Below are positions 1 to 9,119 of a DNA stretch of 64,000 bases, one piece after another. The DNA comes from Bellilinea sp. Lineage in GTDB: Bacteria; Chloroflexota; Anaerolineae; Anaerolineales; Anaerolineaceae. A program made the position numbers and the translations under genes. The notes beneath the pieces were generated by a model that made no database searches, was not told where the DNA came from, and saw only the letters and a list, made by a program, of their open reading frames with translations. Position 1 is the first letter of the stretch. Each line of letters opens with the position of its first letter. The stretch covers positions 343,674 to 407,673 of the forward strand of contig BPHQ01000002.1 in NCBI GenBank assembly GCA_026003615.1, in the 5' to 3' direction.

Positions 1-840
1 ACAGGAGTCGCCGTAACGTTTGCTTTTGCCACCGGTTATTACAATATTGGCGCCGAAGGTCAGCTGTACGCCGGTGCGATAGCGGCGGCCTGGCTGGGTA
101 TTGTACTTGGCGGTGTACCCGCCATCTTTGCCATTCCGTTGATGATTATCGGTGGATTTCTTGCGGGCATGGTCTGGGCGTTGATTCCGGCCTTGCTCAA
201 AGTTCGTCTGGCGGTAGATGAAGTGGTTACCACCCTTTTGATGAACTCGATCATGGCTTATATTGTCAGCGCCATTTTGAACGGCCCATGGCGCGACCCC
301 AATTCCGGCTGGCCGCAATCCCCTGAAATTGCCGAAAATACCATGTTCTTCAAACTGATTCCCCGCTCACGTCTGCATTTTGGTTTTATTGTGGGCCTGG
401 CGGCCATTGCCGTACTATGGTTTATTCTGACCCAAACCTCATTTGGTTTGAAAATGCGTGCCGTGGGCTTGGGGAAACCCGCTGCGCAATTTGCCGGCAT
501 CAATGTTGGAACGACGACCTTGATTGCAGCCTTGATCAGTGGCGGCATTGCCGGTATCGCTGGGGTGAGCGAAGTAGCTGGCATCCAGTTTCACTTGATC
601 GGTGACCTTTCCGCTGGCTATGGCTACACGGGCGTGATCATTGCCACCTTGGGCAGCTTGAATGCCATTGGCGTATTTGTCGCTTCCCTCTTCTTTGGGC
701 TGATTGACACCGGCGCCCAAACCGTCAGTCGGGCATTGGGCGTACCAGTTTACCTCGGCGAGGTCACCCAGGCAGTCATGTTACTGGTTGCTCTGGGTAT
801 GTACCTGCTTCAACGTTACCGCATCGTTCGGAGGGCATAA
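1..840 (+). CDS. Nucleoside-type ABC transporter permease, 5' truncated
   Basis: The reading frame is open from base 1, so the gene begins before the window. The translated part contains the N-I-G-A-E-G-Q signature (about residues 15-21 of the visible part) typical of the permeases that work with BmpA-type nucleoside-binding lipoproteins (BPD_transp_2 family), followed by several hydrophobic membrane segments. It would form one half of the membrane channel that imports nucleosides or a similar ligand using ATP. Its TAA stop overlaps by one base the ATG of a second permease, so the two are translationally coupled and probably form a heterodimer. The substrate is inferred from the family and from the nucleobase-processing genes downstream. 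Confidence 0.88.
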   Translation, partial: TGVAVTFAFATGYYNIGAEGQLYAGAIAAAWLGIVLGGVPAIFAIPLMIIGGFLAGMVWALIPALLKVRLAVDEVVTTLLMNSIMAYIVSAILNGPWRDPNSGWPQSPEIAENTMFFKLIPRSRLHFGFIVGLAAIAVLWFILTQTSFGLKMRAVGLGKPAAQFAGINVGTTTLIAALISGGIAGIAGVSEVAGIQFHLIGDLSAGYGYTGVIIATLGSLNAIGVFVASLFFGLIDTGAQTVSRALGVPVYLGEVTQAVMLLVALGMYLLQRYRIVRRA

Positions 841-1760
841 TGGAAGTTTTTCTTGTTAACTTAATCGCTGCCACCTTCCGCGTTTCAACACCAATTGTCC
901 TCGCCGCCATTGGAGAAACATACAGTGAACGCGCCGGTATATTGAACCTGGGTATCGAGGGCATCATGTACTTTGGCGCATTTGTGGGCTTTCTGGTCGC
1001 CGATAAAAGCGGATCGCTCTGGTTGGGTTTATTCATCGCCGTCCTATCGGGAATTGTGTTTGGTCTGTTGATGGGTTTCTTCACCGTCACCCTTGGGGTC
1101 AACCAGCATGTTTCTGGTTTGGGCATCACCCTCCTGCTGACTGGATTGACACTCTTCACCTTCCGTCTTTTCTACGGCGGACGGTCTACTCCCCCCTCGA
1201 TTCCTTCCTTCCAAACCCTCAATGTTCTGCCGGAAAATCCCATCCTCGGCCCGATTCTTTCCCAATACTGGTTGACCTATGTTACCTTTTTAGTCATAGT
1301 ACCGTTGGCATGGTGGGTTCTGTACCGCACCAATTTCGGTCTGAAAATCCGCTCGGTTGGCGAAAACCCCGAAGCCGTGGATGCTGCCGGTATCAGTGTG
1401 CCTGCCGTGCGTTATGCCACTCTGGCAATCGGCGGCGGTTTGATGGCAGCCGGCGGTGCTTTTTTGTCGCTTTTCCAATTAGGCGCTTTCACCCACGGCA
1501 TCATCTCCGGGCGCGGCTGGGTAGCCATTGCCATCGTCATCTTCGGCAACTGGCACCCTGTTCGAGTCATGCTGGGCGGTTTGATCTTTGGCGGCACCTT
1601 TGCCTTGCAATTGCGCTTACAGGCAATGGGATTGCAGTTACCCGTGCCTTATGAAACCTTTTTGGCTCTGCCGTATGTAGTAACTATCATTGCCTTGGTC
1701 ATTGCCGGGCGAAATGCTTCCTACCCGGCAGCCTTGCTAAAACCTTACCGCAGAGAATAG
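840..1760 (+). CDS. Nucleoside-type ABC transporter permease (second subunit)
   Basis: A 306-residue inner-membrane permease with about eight hydrophobic segments. It carries the family hallmark G-I-L-N-L-G-I-E-G-I near residue 35, equivalent to N-I-G-A-E-G-Q in the partner upstream. Such pairs serve BmpA/YufN-type importers of nucleosides. The start ATG overlaps the stop of the upstream permease by one base, and the molybdenum hydroxylase gene follows only 25 bp downstream, so uptake and catabolism are probably co-transcribed. The ATPase and binding protein are not seen and would lie upstream of the window. Confidence 0.88.
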   Translation: MEVFLVNLIAATFRVSTPIVLAAIGETYSERAGILNLGIEGIMYFGAFVGFLVADKSGSLWLGLFIAVLSGIVFGLLMGFFTVTLGVNQHVSGLGITLLLTGLTLFTFRLFYGGRSTPPSIPSFQTLNVLPENPILGPILSQYWLTYVTFLVIVPLAWWVLYRTNFGLKIRSVGENPEAVDAAGISVPAVRYATLAIGGGLMAAGGAFLSLFQLGAFTHGIISGRGWVAIAIVIFGNWHPVRVMLGGLIFGGTFALQLRLQAMGLQLPVPYETFLALPYVVTIIALVIAGRNASYPAALLKPYRRE

Positions 1761-1785
1761 TTCTTGTATAAGAAAGGAGTTTGAA

Positions 1786-4119
1786 ATGGCCTACAAATAT
1801 TTGGGTAAAAGTTACGTCAGGCCGGATGCCATCAATAAAGTAACCGGCAAAGCCGTATTTCTGGATGACATTCGGCTGCCGGGTATGTTACACGCCGCCA
1901 TTTTACGACCGAAATATGCTCATGCCCGCATCGTCTCCATTGACACCAGCGAAGCCGAAAAATGCCCCGGCGTAGTCAAAGTGGTCACCGGCAAAGGCTG
2001 CACCTACCGCTATGGAGATAACATCCGCGACCTGGTCCCCATGGCTATTGACAAAGTCCGCCACATCGGTGAGCCGGTTGCCGCTGTCATTGCCGATACA
2101 CCTCGTCACGCCTATGCAGCGCTGGATAAAATCAAAGTGGAATACGACCCCTTGCCGGTTTACATTGATGCCCGGCAAGCCATGAGTGAGGACGCCGTCT
2201 TGATTCATGAGGAATTGGGCGAATACTGGCATCTGCCCACCCTCAACCCACAACCCGGCACCAATATCGCCAATGTCTATCACCTCAAAAAAGGGCGCGG
2301 CGAGGAAGGTTTCGAAGAAGCGGATGTCATCATCGAAGGCGAGTTCAATTACCCGTTTGGCTCCTGCGCCGCCCTTGAACCGCACGGTTCTATTGTCTGG
2401 TTCAAAGAAGACCGCACCATTGAAATCTGGTCCTCCTCAATTTGCCCCTTCATCATCCGGGATGACATTGCCCACTCCTATGGTGTGCCGGTCTCGGATG
2501 TGCGCGTCCATATTCCCGATATTGGCGGCTGCTTTGGCTACAAATCGGATATCACCGTTGAACAAACCGTTGCCTGGATAGCCAGCTTTGTCCCCGGTCG
2601 CCCGGTCAAATGGGTTGCCAGCCGCAAGGAAGACATTACCAGCACACTGCTTGCTCATGGCATTCGTACAGTGATGAAAATCGGTGCAAAACGCGATGGC
2701 AAACTCGTAGCCCTCAAAACCACGGTGTATCATTCCGGCGGCGCTTACTCCGACACCGCCGTCAATGTGACCATCGCCGCCACTCACAACTCCACCGGTC
2801 CGTACGAATTTGAACACTGCGACCTGACCGGTTACACTGTCTATACGAACACCCCGCCGGTGGGTGCATTCCGCGGCTATGGGCATCCCGAACCACAATT
2901 TGCAACCGAGCGGATGATGGACATACTGGCGCGTAAACTGAACATGGATCCTTTTGAATTACGCGCCAAGAATTATCTGCGCGAAGGCAGCACCAATTCT
3001 CTTGGCGAGCGGATGTGGAAATCGAACGGGGATATGCAGGCATGTGCTGAACGGGTTCAGCAAATTGTCTTTGGAAAACCCAAGGAGAAACGAGAGGATG
3101 ATCAATTCTATTATGGGCGTGGTTTTGCCGCGCTGATGAAATCACCCAAAGGCGCGCCCTTCTCCACCAAAGGCTGCTACATGAAGATGAACATTGACGG
3201 CAGTGTGTCGGTCAACATGGGCGGTGCCGAAGTGGGCCAGGGATTGCGTACCGTTGTGCGCCAGATTGCTGCCGAAGCCCTCAAGATTCCACCCGAAAAA
3301 GTGCGTTGTTACAACGAAATTGACACCCAGTTCTCCCCCTACGAATGGCAAACCATTGGCTCAATGTTTACCATGCAAGGTGGACGCGCCATTGTCCGTG
3401 CTGCCGAGAAATTGATTCAAGGCTTAAAGAAAACCGCCGCTCAGGTATTGCGCACCGATGAGGACTATCTCGAATATGATGGTGAGTATGTCTACTTGCG
3501 CAGCGATCCTTCTATTCGCGTTCCAGTCACCCAACTGGCACGCGGCTATATCACCGATAACGGCATCACCATTGGCGATCTGGCTCAATCGGTTGCCGAT
3601 GCCCGCCTGCCTCGCTATTCCAATCCGGATCAAAACGGGCAGGGGAATTTGGGGGTAACTTACACTTTTGGCGCTCAAGCCGCCGAAATCCGCATCGAAA
3701 AGAAAACCGGCAAAATTTATGTGGATCACTTTGCATCCGTATTTGATGTCGGGCAGGTGATTAACCCGCTTCAAATTCGCGGCACGGTTTTGGGCGGCGT
3801 TCTAATGGGATTGGGTGCAGCGCTGTACGAAGAGGTCAAATTCGACGAGGAAGGCCGCATCCTCAATCCACATTACTTCCAATACCACATTCCCACTTAC
3901 AAAGAAGCCCCCCAGCAAACCATTGAATTTATCGAAACACCCGATCCCATTGGGGCATTTGGCGCTCGCGGTATCGGCGAACATCCGGTGATCGGTGTTC
4001 CACCCGCCATCTTGAATGCCATCTATGATGCAATCGGCGTAGATTTCTACGAGATTCCCGTCACTCCCGAAAAAATCAAACAAGCGCTCGAGGCCCGAAT
4101 GGAAAAGGAGATTGCCTGA
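1786..4119 (+). CDS. Xanthine dehydrogenase-family molybdopterin-binding subunit
   Basis: A 777-residue catalytic subunit of a molybdenum hydroxylase (xanthine/aldehyde oxidase family). The N-terminal a/b hammerhead domain (about 1-130) is followed by molybdopterin-binding domains with G-G-C-F-G-Y (about residue 247), G-A-F-R-G-Y-G-H (about 363), G-A-E-V-G-Q-G-L (about 480) and the C-terminal G-I-G-E-H-P-V-I-G, whose Glu is the family's catalytic base. The CoxL-type Cys loop of CO dehydrogenases is absent. Such enzymes hydroxylate purines, other N-heterocycles or aldehydes with water as oxygen donor. Start chosen by an AAAGGAG ribosome site. The iron-sulfur subunit follows directly, but no FAD subunit gene is next to it. 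Exact substrate unknown; a purine or related base is favoured by the transporter and amidohydrolase neighbours. Confidence 0.9.
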   Translation: MAYKYLGKSYVRPDAINKVTGKAVFLDDIRLPGMLHAAILRPKYAHARIVSIDTSEAEKCPGVVKVVTGKGCTYRYGDNIRDLVPMAIDKVRHIGEPVAAVIADTPRHAYAALDKIKVEYDPLPVYIDARQAMSEDAVLIHEELGEYWHLPTLNPQPGTNIANVYHLKKGRGEEGFEEADVIIEGEFNYPFGSCAALEPHGSIVWFKEDRTIEIWSSSICPFIIRDDIAHSYGVPVSDVRVHIPDIGGCFGYKSDITVEQTVAWIASFVPGRPVKWVASRKEDITSTLLAHGIRTVMKIGAKRDGKLVALKTTVYHSGGAYSDTAVNVTIAATHNSTGPYEFEHCDLTGYTVYTNTPPVGAFRGYGHPEPQFATERMMDILARKLNMDPFELRAKNYLREGSTNSLGERMWKSNGDMQACAERVQQIVFGKPKEKREDDQFYYGRGFAALMKSPKGAPFSTKGCYMKMNIDGSVSVNMGGAEVGQGLRTVVRQIAAEALKIPPEKVRCYNEIDTQFSPYEWQTIGSMFTMQGGRAIVRAAEKLIQGLKKTAAQVLRTDEDYLEYDGEYVYLRSDPSIRVPVTQLARGYITDNGITIGDLAQSVADARLPRYSNPDQNGQGNLGVTYTFGAQAAEIRIEKKTGKIYVDHFASVFDVGQVINPLQIRGTVLGGVLMGLGAALYEEVKFDEEGRILNPHYFQYHIPTYKEAPQQTIEFIETPDPIGAFGARGIGEHPVIGVPPAILNAIYDAIGVDFYEIPVTPEKIKQALEARMEKEIA

Positions 4120-4120
4120 A

Positions 4121-4609
4121 ATGACCGAGAAAATTTCCTTCACTATCAACGGTGAATACCGCTCCGTCGAAATTGACGAAGAGATGATGGTCATTGATGT
4201 GATCCGGGATATACTGGATCTAACCGGTACCAAACGCGGCTGCGATAATGCTACCTGCGGCACGTGTGTGATTGTGATGAACGGTAAAGCGATCAAATCC
4301 TGTAATACACCGGCAATAAAAATGCAGGGGGCAGATATTCTGACCATTGAGGGATTGGCTCAAGGCATGGAATTGCACCCCATCCAGAAAGCCATCGCCG
4401 AATCGGGAGCCGTCCAATGTGGCTTTTGTACCCCCGGTATCGTGATGGAACTTCATGCCCTGCTGGAAAGCAAACCGGATGCCAGTGAAACCGAACTTTC
4501 CAATGCCCTCAATAAACACCTGTGCCGCTGCACCGGCTACGAACCAATCCGCGACGGAGCATTGATTGCCCAACAGTTAGTCCGTGAACGCATGAGCGAA
4601 AAGGCTTGA
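4121..4609 (+). CDS. (2Fe-2S)-binding subunit of the molybdenum hydroxylase
   Basis: A 162-residue electron-transfer subunit with two 2Fe-2S clusters. The N-terminal plant-ferredoxin-type domain carries C-D-N-A-T-C-G-T-C plus a later Cys (about residues 42-72). The C-terminal helical domain has Q-C-G-F-C-T-P-G (about 105) and C-R-C-T-G-Y (about 140). It passes electrons from the molybdenum centre to a flavin or other acceptor. The ATG at 4121 is chosen over an in-frame TTG at 4112 because AAAGGAG ends at 4110, leaving a normal 10-base spacing; this puts the start just after the upstream stop. The usual third (FAD) subunit is missing from this operon. Confidence 0.93.
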   Translation: MTEKISFTINGEYRSVEIDEEMMVIDVIRDILDLTGTKRGCDNATCGTCVIVMNGKAIKSCNTPAIKMQGADILTIEGLAQGMELHPIQKAIAESGAVQCGFCTPGIVMELHALLESKPDASETELSNALNKHLCRCTGYEPIRDGALIAQQLVRERMSEKA

Positions 4610-4617
4610 AAATCAAA

Positions 4618-4658
4618 ATCCTGCCCGTAGAACTTACGGGCAGGATAATTTTATAATT
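4618..4658 (+). terminator. Intrinsic terminator after the molybdenum hydroxylase genes
   Basis: A perfect 12-bp stem (4618-4629 with 4635-4646, core CCTGCCCGTA) closes a 5-base loop and is followed by an A/T-rich tail, AATTTTATAATTTT. It sits 8 bases after the stop of the 2Fe-2S subunit. A TATAAT hexamer at 4652-4657 inside the tail could be a -10 box for the next gene, but no good -35 box is seen. Confidence 0.75.
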
Positions 4659-4677
4659 TTACTCTCTGGAGGGAACA

Positions 4678-5883
4678 ATGACATTGGATTACCTGATCAA
4701 GAACGCCAAAACCCGCTTTTCAGGAAATGAAGTAGTTCAAATCGGTATTAAGGATGGCAAAATTACTGCGATTGCGCCAAAAATCGAGGGGGACGCAAAG
4801 CAGATACTGGATGCCGATGGACATCTGGTGACCGAATCGTTCGTTAACGGGCATCTGCACCTCTGCAAGGTCTATACTCTTTCCATGATGGACGACGAAG
4901 CCCTGGGAGCCTACACAGGCGAGGCGATGGGCGGGGCAATGACCGCTATTGAACTGGCTGCCCGCGTCAAAGAAAAATACGACGAATCCTGGATTATTGA
5001 AAATGTTCGCAAAGCGGTCAAACTCGCCATCCGTTTTGGTAACACTCACATTCGTGCTTTTGCCGATACCGACACCAAAGCCCGTTTGGAAGGGGTAAAA
5101 GCCCTCATCCGCGCACGCGAGGAATTCAGAGGTAAAGTGGATATTCAGGTTGTCGCTTTTCCGCAAGACGGCGTGGTGCGCGACCCCGGCGCAGAGGAGT
5201 ACATCGAAGAAGCCCTCAAACTGGGTGCGGATGTGGTTGGTGGCATTCCGTGGATTGAATACACCGACGCTGATGCCCAGGAACACATTGACCGCATGTT
5301 TGCTCTGGCGAAGAAATACAACAAACCGGTTTCCATGCTGATTGACGATGCCGGTGATCCCACCCTGCGCACGCTCGAAATGCTGGCCGTCAAGACGATC
5401 AAAGAAGGTTGGGAAGGACGCGTGACCGCTCAACATGCCCGCGCCATGGCACTTTATCCGGAGCCATATTACCGGAAGATCGAATACCTGCTCAAGCGCG
5501 CTCAAATTGGTGTGGTTTCGGACCCGCAGACCGGACCGCTATATGCCCGCGTCAAGTCGCTTTATAAGGCGGGGGTGCGCGTTGCCCTTGGGCAGGATGA
5601 TATTGCCGATGCCTATTACCCGTTTGGACGCAATAACATGCTGGAAGTAGCCTTCCTTGCCGCTCACCTGATGTGGATGACCAGCCGCGAAGAATTGGAA
5701 ATTCTCTACGACCTGATTACCACCAACGCTGCTCTGGCCTTGAACATCCCCAATTACGGTCTCAAAGCCGGCTGCACTGCCGACCTGGTCATCTTGAATG
5801 CGGGTTCGGTGTGGGAAGCCATATGGAATCACGAAGCCCCGTTGCACGTCTTCAAAGACGGTGTGGAAATCACAGAAAAGTAA
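4678..5883 (+). CDS. Amidohydrolase, cytosine deaminase-like
   Basis: A 401-residue metal-dependent hydrolase of the amidohydrolase superfamily, closest in motif pattern to the CodA group. Metal ligands are visible: N-G-H-L-H-L (H-x-H, about residue 60), Q-H-A-R-A-M (about 254) and the catalytic Asp in L-G-Q-D-D-I-A-D-A-Y-Y-P-F-G (about 308), which matches the D-D-x-x-D-P-x-Y-P-x-G pattern of cytosine deaminases. It probably deaminates or hydrolyses a cyclic nitrogen compound in the cytosol. The GGAGGGAAC ribosome site fixes the ATG. It follows the hydroxylase genes behind a terminator, so it is in the same functional block but possibly a separate transcript. Exact substrate is not determinable. 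Confidence 0.85.
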   Translation: MTLDYLIKNAKTRFSGNEVVQIGIKDGKITAIAPKIEGDAKQILDADGHLVTESFVNGHLHLCKVYTLSMMDDEALGAYTGEAMGGAMTAIELAARVKEKYDESWIIENVRKAVKLAIRFGNTHIRAFADTDTKARLEGVKALIRAREEFRGKVDIQVVAFPQDGVVRDPGAEEYIEEALKLGADVVGGIPWIEYTDADAQEHIDRMFALAKKYNKPVSMLIDDAGDPTLRTLEMLAVKTIKEGWEGRVTAQHARAMALYPEPYYRKIEYLLKRAQIGVVSDPQTGPLYARVKSLYKAGVRVALGQDDIADAYYPFGRNNMLEVAFLAAHLMWMTSREELEILYDLITTNAALALNIPNYGLKAGCTADLVILNAGSVWEAIWNHEAPLHVFKDGVEITEK

Positions 5884-5906
5884 GCTGTATCTCAGCTCTC
5901 AAATGA

Positions 5907-5937
5907 CAATCGGCGGAGAATGAAACTCCGCCGATTG
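5907..5937. terminator. Bidirectional terminator between convergent genes
   Basis: A perfect 12-bp inverted repeat (5907-5918 with 5926-5937, core AATCGGCGGAG) with a 7-base loop lies between the stops of the amidohydrolase (+) and the chemoreceptor (-). The T-rich flank is modest on both sides, so it may serve both transcripts. Confidence 0.65.
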
Positions 5938-5957
5938 CTCTTATTTGCGGTAAAACC

Positions 5958-8312
5958 TTATTCCGAAACCTTGAATTGCCTCACCAGACCGCGCAGCGAA
6001 GCAGCCATCTGCGAAAGTGACACCGCAGCTTTGGTCACATCCTGCACCTGTTGGCTCATCTCACGAGCCGCCGCGCTGATTTCCTCAATAGAAGCGTTGG
6101 TTTCTTCATTGATGCTGGCAATCATCTCCATGGCTTCGGATACTTCTGTCGAGTTGGCCGACATTTCCTCGGTCGAGGCAATATTTTCCTCCACCACCGA
6201 AGATACCGAATCCATGACATCAATCAACTCGTGTGAGAAGCTGGAAATCTGCTTAACCGCTGAGGCAATCCCCTCGGCTTGCTGACGCACCTGCTGAATG
6301 ACGTCTAAAATACGCATCAGTGCCTCGCTGGATTGATGAGTCTGAGCCACCCCGTTTTCCACCTCTCTGGCGCTCAGGCTCATTGCCTCGACTGCCTCCT
6401 GAACCGTCTTTTGAATTTCGGTTACCAGATCGCCAATCTGGCGCGTGGCCTGTGCGGAACGCTCCGCCAGTTTGCGGACTTCATCTGCCACAACGGCGAA
6501 ACCCTTGCCGTGCTCGCCGGCACGAGCCGCTTCAATAGCAGCATTGAGCGCCAGCAGGTTGGTTTGATTGGCAATGTCTTCAATCGTTTCCAAAATCACG
6601 CTGATCTGCTGAGAGCGTTCACCCATATCTTTGACCCGTTCCATGGAAAGGTCAACTTTTTCTTTGATAAGGCGCATCCCATGGATCATCTGGTTGAGTG
6701 TTTCCGCGCTGCTCTGGGCTACCTCCGCGGCGCTGATTGCATTTTGCGCACCTTCTGTGGCTGTTTCGGCAACGCTCTGCATTTTCTCACCCATCTGGTT
6801 GGAAACCTGCGAAGCGGAGGTCACGGCACGAGCCTGTTCCTGTGCGCCTTTGGCAACCCCGTCAATCGCATTCGCCATCTGGTGGACTGAACTGACTGTG
6901 CGCTGTACCGACTCAGCCTGTTGAGAAGACCCCATGGCAATCTGCTGCATGGTTTGAGCAATCTGATCCGAAGCCAGGCGCACCTGTTCGGCAAAATTAG
7001 CCAGTTCCGCCGAGGCTTGGTCCAGCTCATCCGAACTCTGAGTAAGGCGGAAAACGGTAGATTTCAGGCTGGAAATCATTGTTGAAAACGCATTTCCCAA
7101 ACCATCCCGCTCGGAGCGTGGCTTGACCGATATACTCAAATCTCCCGTCGCCAGCCGGTTGGCAACCTCGATCATTTCGGTAAAGTAACCGATCAAACGC
7201 CGGAAAGATCGTCCAACGGTTCCTAATTCATCTTTGCGGTGATAGATCGCTTCCAGCTGTTTCTGCTGGGCTTCGGAGAAGGACAAATCACCATCCGCCA
7301 GTTGATCCGCCGCTTTTTCGATTACTCCCAGCGGGCGGGTGATGGTATTTGCAATGAACAAAGCCGCACCAAGGCTGATTGCCAGCAATACCAGCGTAGC
7401 AATCACGGCCGTGATTAAAGTCTGACGAACCTGCTCGGCTACCCCGGCTGTACTCATGAACACCGTGATGGTGGCCTGTTCACCCGCACTGGTTTTAACC
7501 GGGTAAACAACCCGCAGAGCATTGGAAATTTCGTCAACAATAACCTCACCACTGCTTAACGCTTCTTCAACGCTCTCTTCCCAATCCGTACCCAGTAAAT
7601 CGGATTGAGAGAAACCCTGACGGGCACTGAAAACAACCGGCTGCCCGCCTGTTTTTACAGCCACTGCATTCACGTCCTTGACAGAAACTGTTTGTTCCAC
7701 CAGTGTTTGCAGATTCATGCTGCGGGTTACCTCATCCAGGTAGGTTGCTTCAACTCCGACCTGGATAATACGCGGGCTGTCCACACCCGAAACGCCGACA
7801 TACTTGTAAAGTTTTGAGTCTAATTCCCGTACCTGTGCCGATTGAACAACCTGACCGTTCGTTTGTTGCAGTAACTGGTAGAAAATATAAGCCTGGGGTT
7901 GTTCGTTCGGATCCGGACTGAAAGCGAAGGGGACATCAATGTTGGAATAAACCACTGTTCCGGTATCGTCCGTGATCCAGAATTCTTTGAGGTCTGTCGT
8001 GTCCACAATAGCGCGCAGCATTTCTTCGATTTGACTTTCACTCATACCGGCTTTGAGCGCTGCATCAATCAAGTAAGCCGAGATTCTGGCCTGGGTGACC
8101 ATTTGTTGTCCGACTATCCGGTCAACTTCGCCGGGAATACGGTTGGCAAAATCAACCGAATGGGCAAACATTTCTGCCAGTGCAACAGCATTGGAACGCG
8201 TCTGTTCCAACAAGGACTGCCGCGCCCGTGTGACCATCCAGGCTGTATTGACCCCCATCACAAACACGAGTATCAAAGTGATGATCACGATCAAACGATC
8301 TCTGAATTTCAT
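5958..8312 (-). CDS. Methyl-accepting chemotaxis protein
   Basis: A 784-residue transmembrane chemoreceptor. It has an N-terminal membrane segment (about 8-28), a periplasmic sensor region of Cache-like size (about 30-300), a second membrane segment (about 300-325), HAMP region(s) (about 325-440) and a long coiled-coil signalling domain. The conserved hairpin tip around [16 protein letters not shown] and the following [14 protein letters not shown] are intact, so it should contact CheA/CheW. The start is placed at the ATG ending at 8312, preceded by GAGAGGAAC, not at an upstream in-frame ATG that would add 22 residues before the membrane segment. No other chemotaxis gene is nearby; the ligand is unknown. 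Confidence 0.93.
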   Translation of the reverse strand: MKFRDRLIVIITLILVFVMGVNTAWMVTRARQSLLEQTRSNAVALAEMFAHSVDFANRIPGEVDRIVGQQMVTQARISAYLIDAALKAGMSESQIEEMLRAIVDTTDLKEFWITDDTGTVVYSNIDVPFAFSPDPNEQPQAYIFYQLLQQTNGQVVQSAQVRELDSKLYKYVGVSGVDSPRIIQVGVEATYLDEVTRSMNLQTLVEQTVSVKDVNAVAVKTGGQPVVFSARQGFSQSDLLGTDWEESVEEALSSGEVIVDEISNALRVVYPVKTSAGEQATITVFMSTAGVAEQVRQTLITAVIATLVLLAISLGAALFIANTITRPLGVIEKAADQLADGDLSFSEAQQKQLEAIYHRKDELGTVGRSFRRLIGYFTEMIEVANRLATGDLSISVKPRSERDGLGNAFSTMISSLKSTVFRLTQSSDELDQASAELANFAEQVRLASDQIAQTMQQIAMGSSQQAESVQRTVSSVHQMANAIDGVAKGAQEQARAVTSASQVSNQMGEKMQSVAETATEGAQNAISAAEVAQSSAETLNQMIHGMRLIKEKVDLSMERVKDMGERSQQISVILETIEDIANQTNLLALNAAIEAARAGEHGKGFAVVADEVRKLAERSAQATRQIGDLVTEIQKTVQEAVEAMSLSAREVENGVAQTHQSSEALMRILDVIQQVRQQAEGIASAVKQISSFSHELIDVMDSVSSVVEENIASTEEMSANSTEVSEAMEMIASINEETNASIEEISAAAREMSQQVQDVTKAAVSLSQMAASLRGLVRQFKVSE

Positions 8313-8426
8313 GGTTCCTCTCTGTTGAAATAAAGTAATGATTGTATGACAACCGCAACATATCATGCGCCGTTTCATCTATTTTGACCATAAGGATGGA
8401 GTAAAAGATGGATAAAAAAGAGATAA

Positions 8427-8455
8427 ATTTTCCGAGAGGAAAATCGTGGTATAGT
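8427..8455 (+). promoter_or_regulatory. Candidate promoter with palindromic operator upstream of osmC
   Basis: A perfect 7-bp inverted repeat, ATTTTCC-GAGA-GGAAAAT (8427-8433 / 8438-8444), lies immediately upstream of a TATAGT hexamer (8450-8455) that could be the -10 box of the OsmC gene 34 bases downstream. The left arm overlaps the expected -35 position, so a bound repressor would block polymerase. The regulator is unknown; a redox or peroxide sensor is a guess from the function of OsmC. Confidence 0.4.
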
Positions 8456-8488
8456 TTGTATTAGCAAACCATTTGACGGAGGAATATT

Positions 8489-8989
8489 GTGGAAGATCGC
8501 AAAGATCATCTGCGCAGGATTGTCGTTGAAGCCACTGCCACTTCCATTGAAAAATGGCGCAAGCAGGTCATTGCCGGCCAACCGGAAACCGGTCGTATGT
8601 TCGCCTTTATCAGCGACGAGGGCAACTATATTCCCGGTGGAGAAGGCACGGCTCCTACACCGCTGACCTATTTTGTCTCCGGCATGGCGCTCTGACTGAT
8701 CTCTCACGTGACGCAGGTTGCGTCCAAAAAGAGATTGAACATTCGTAAAGAAACCGTCAAGGTAACCGCTCATTTTCGGGAACAAGGCTCAGTGTTACGC
8801 GGGGATGCAGAGGCTTTTTGTGATGGCTTTGAGGTCGAGATGCAAATCGAATCGGACGAACCCCTGCCGGTCATCCAGGACCTGGTTCGCCTAGCCCGAC
8901 GGATGTGTTTTACCGAAGTTGCTTTGACAAACAACACCCCCATTACGGTCACTGCAAAACTGAACGGAAATCCTCTCGAGCAGGATTAA
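8489..8989 (+). CDS. OsmC-family peroxidase, selenocysteine-containing (in-frame UGA)
   Basis: A 166-codon OsmC/Ohr-family protein read through an in-frame TGA at 8693-8695 (residue 69). OsmC enzymes reduce organic hydroperoxides with a Cys pair. The UGA falls exactly where the first, peroxidatic Cys is expected, after G-T-A-P-T-P-L-T-Y-F-V-S-G-M-A-L (family pattern A-P-x-x-L-x-x-x-L-A-x-C). The second Cys is present at residue 140 (A-R-R-M-C-F-T-E-V-A-L). Coding similarity continues in the same frame on both sides, so this is not a frameshift. A SECIS-like hairpin follows the UGA, and selA is encoded in this window. The start is GTG at 8489 with GGAGG six bases upstream. If UGA acted as a stop, a 68-residue fragment without either active-site residue would result. 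Sec assignment is inferred but strongly supported. Confidence 0.85.
8696..8737 (+). promoter_or_regulatory. SECIS-like element directing UGA decoding as selenocysteine
   Basis: Directly 3' of the UGA the RNA can fold into a two-part hairpin. The lower stem ATCTCT (8699-8704) pairs with AGAGAT (8730-8735), there is a 5x5 internal loop, and the upper stem GACGCA (8710-8715) pairs with TGCGTC (8719-8724) around a GGU apical loop (8716-8718). The loop G lies 21 bases after the UGA. The context GC-A-GGU-U-GC closely resembles the SelB-binding tip of the E. coli fdhF SECIS (GC-A-GGU-CU-GC). Position, loop identity and stem all fit the bacterial SECIS rule. Confidence 0.8.
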
Positions 8990-9119
8990 GACTTTTCAGG
9001 ATGGTGTTTCTCCTGAAATCAACCTTCTCCGAGAGTTATTGAAAGCAGGGTTGTGCCATAATAAAAACATCAAATGCTCTTTCAAATCCCAAACTCTGGC
9101 AAGCTTTGCGAGGCAGACC

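Noticed and set aside
4720..5505. Long minus-strand frame (261 codons) opposite the amidohydrolase
   Set aside because: It is antisense to a gene with intact catalytic motifs, and its composition looks like a shadow frame.
8489..8695. OsmC gene as a nonsense-mutated pseudogene or two separate small genes
   Set aside because: The frame and family similarity continue without change after the TGA, the TGA is at the catalytic Cys position, a SECIS-like hairpin follows, and selA is present.
8994..9018. Terminator after the OsmC gene (TTTCAGGA/TCCTGAAA hairpin)
   Set aside because: No T tract follows and the loop is nine bases; the evidence is insufficient.
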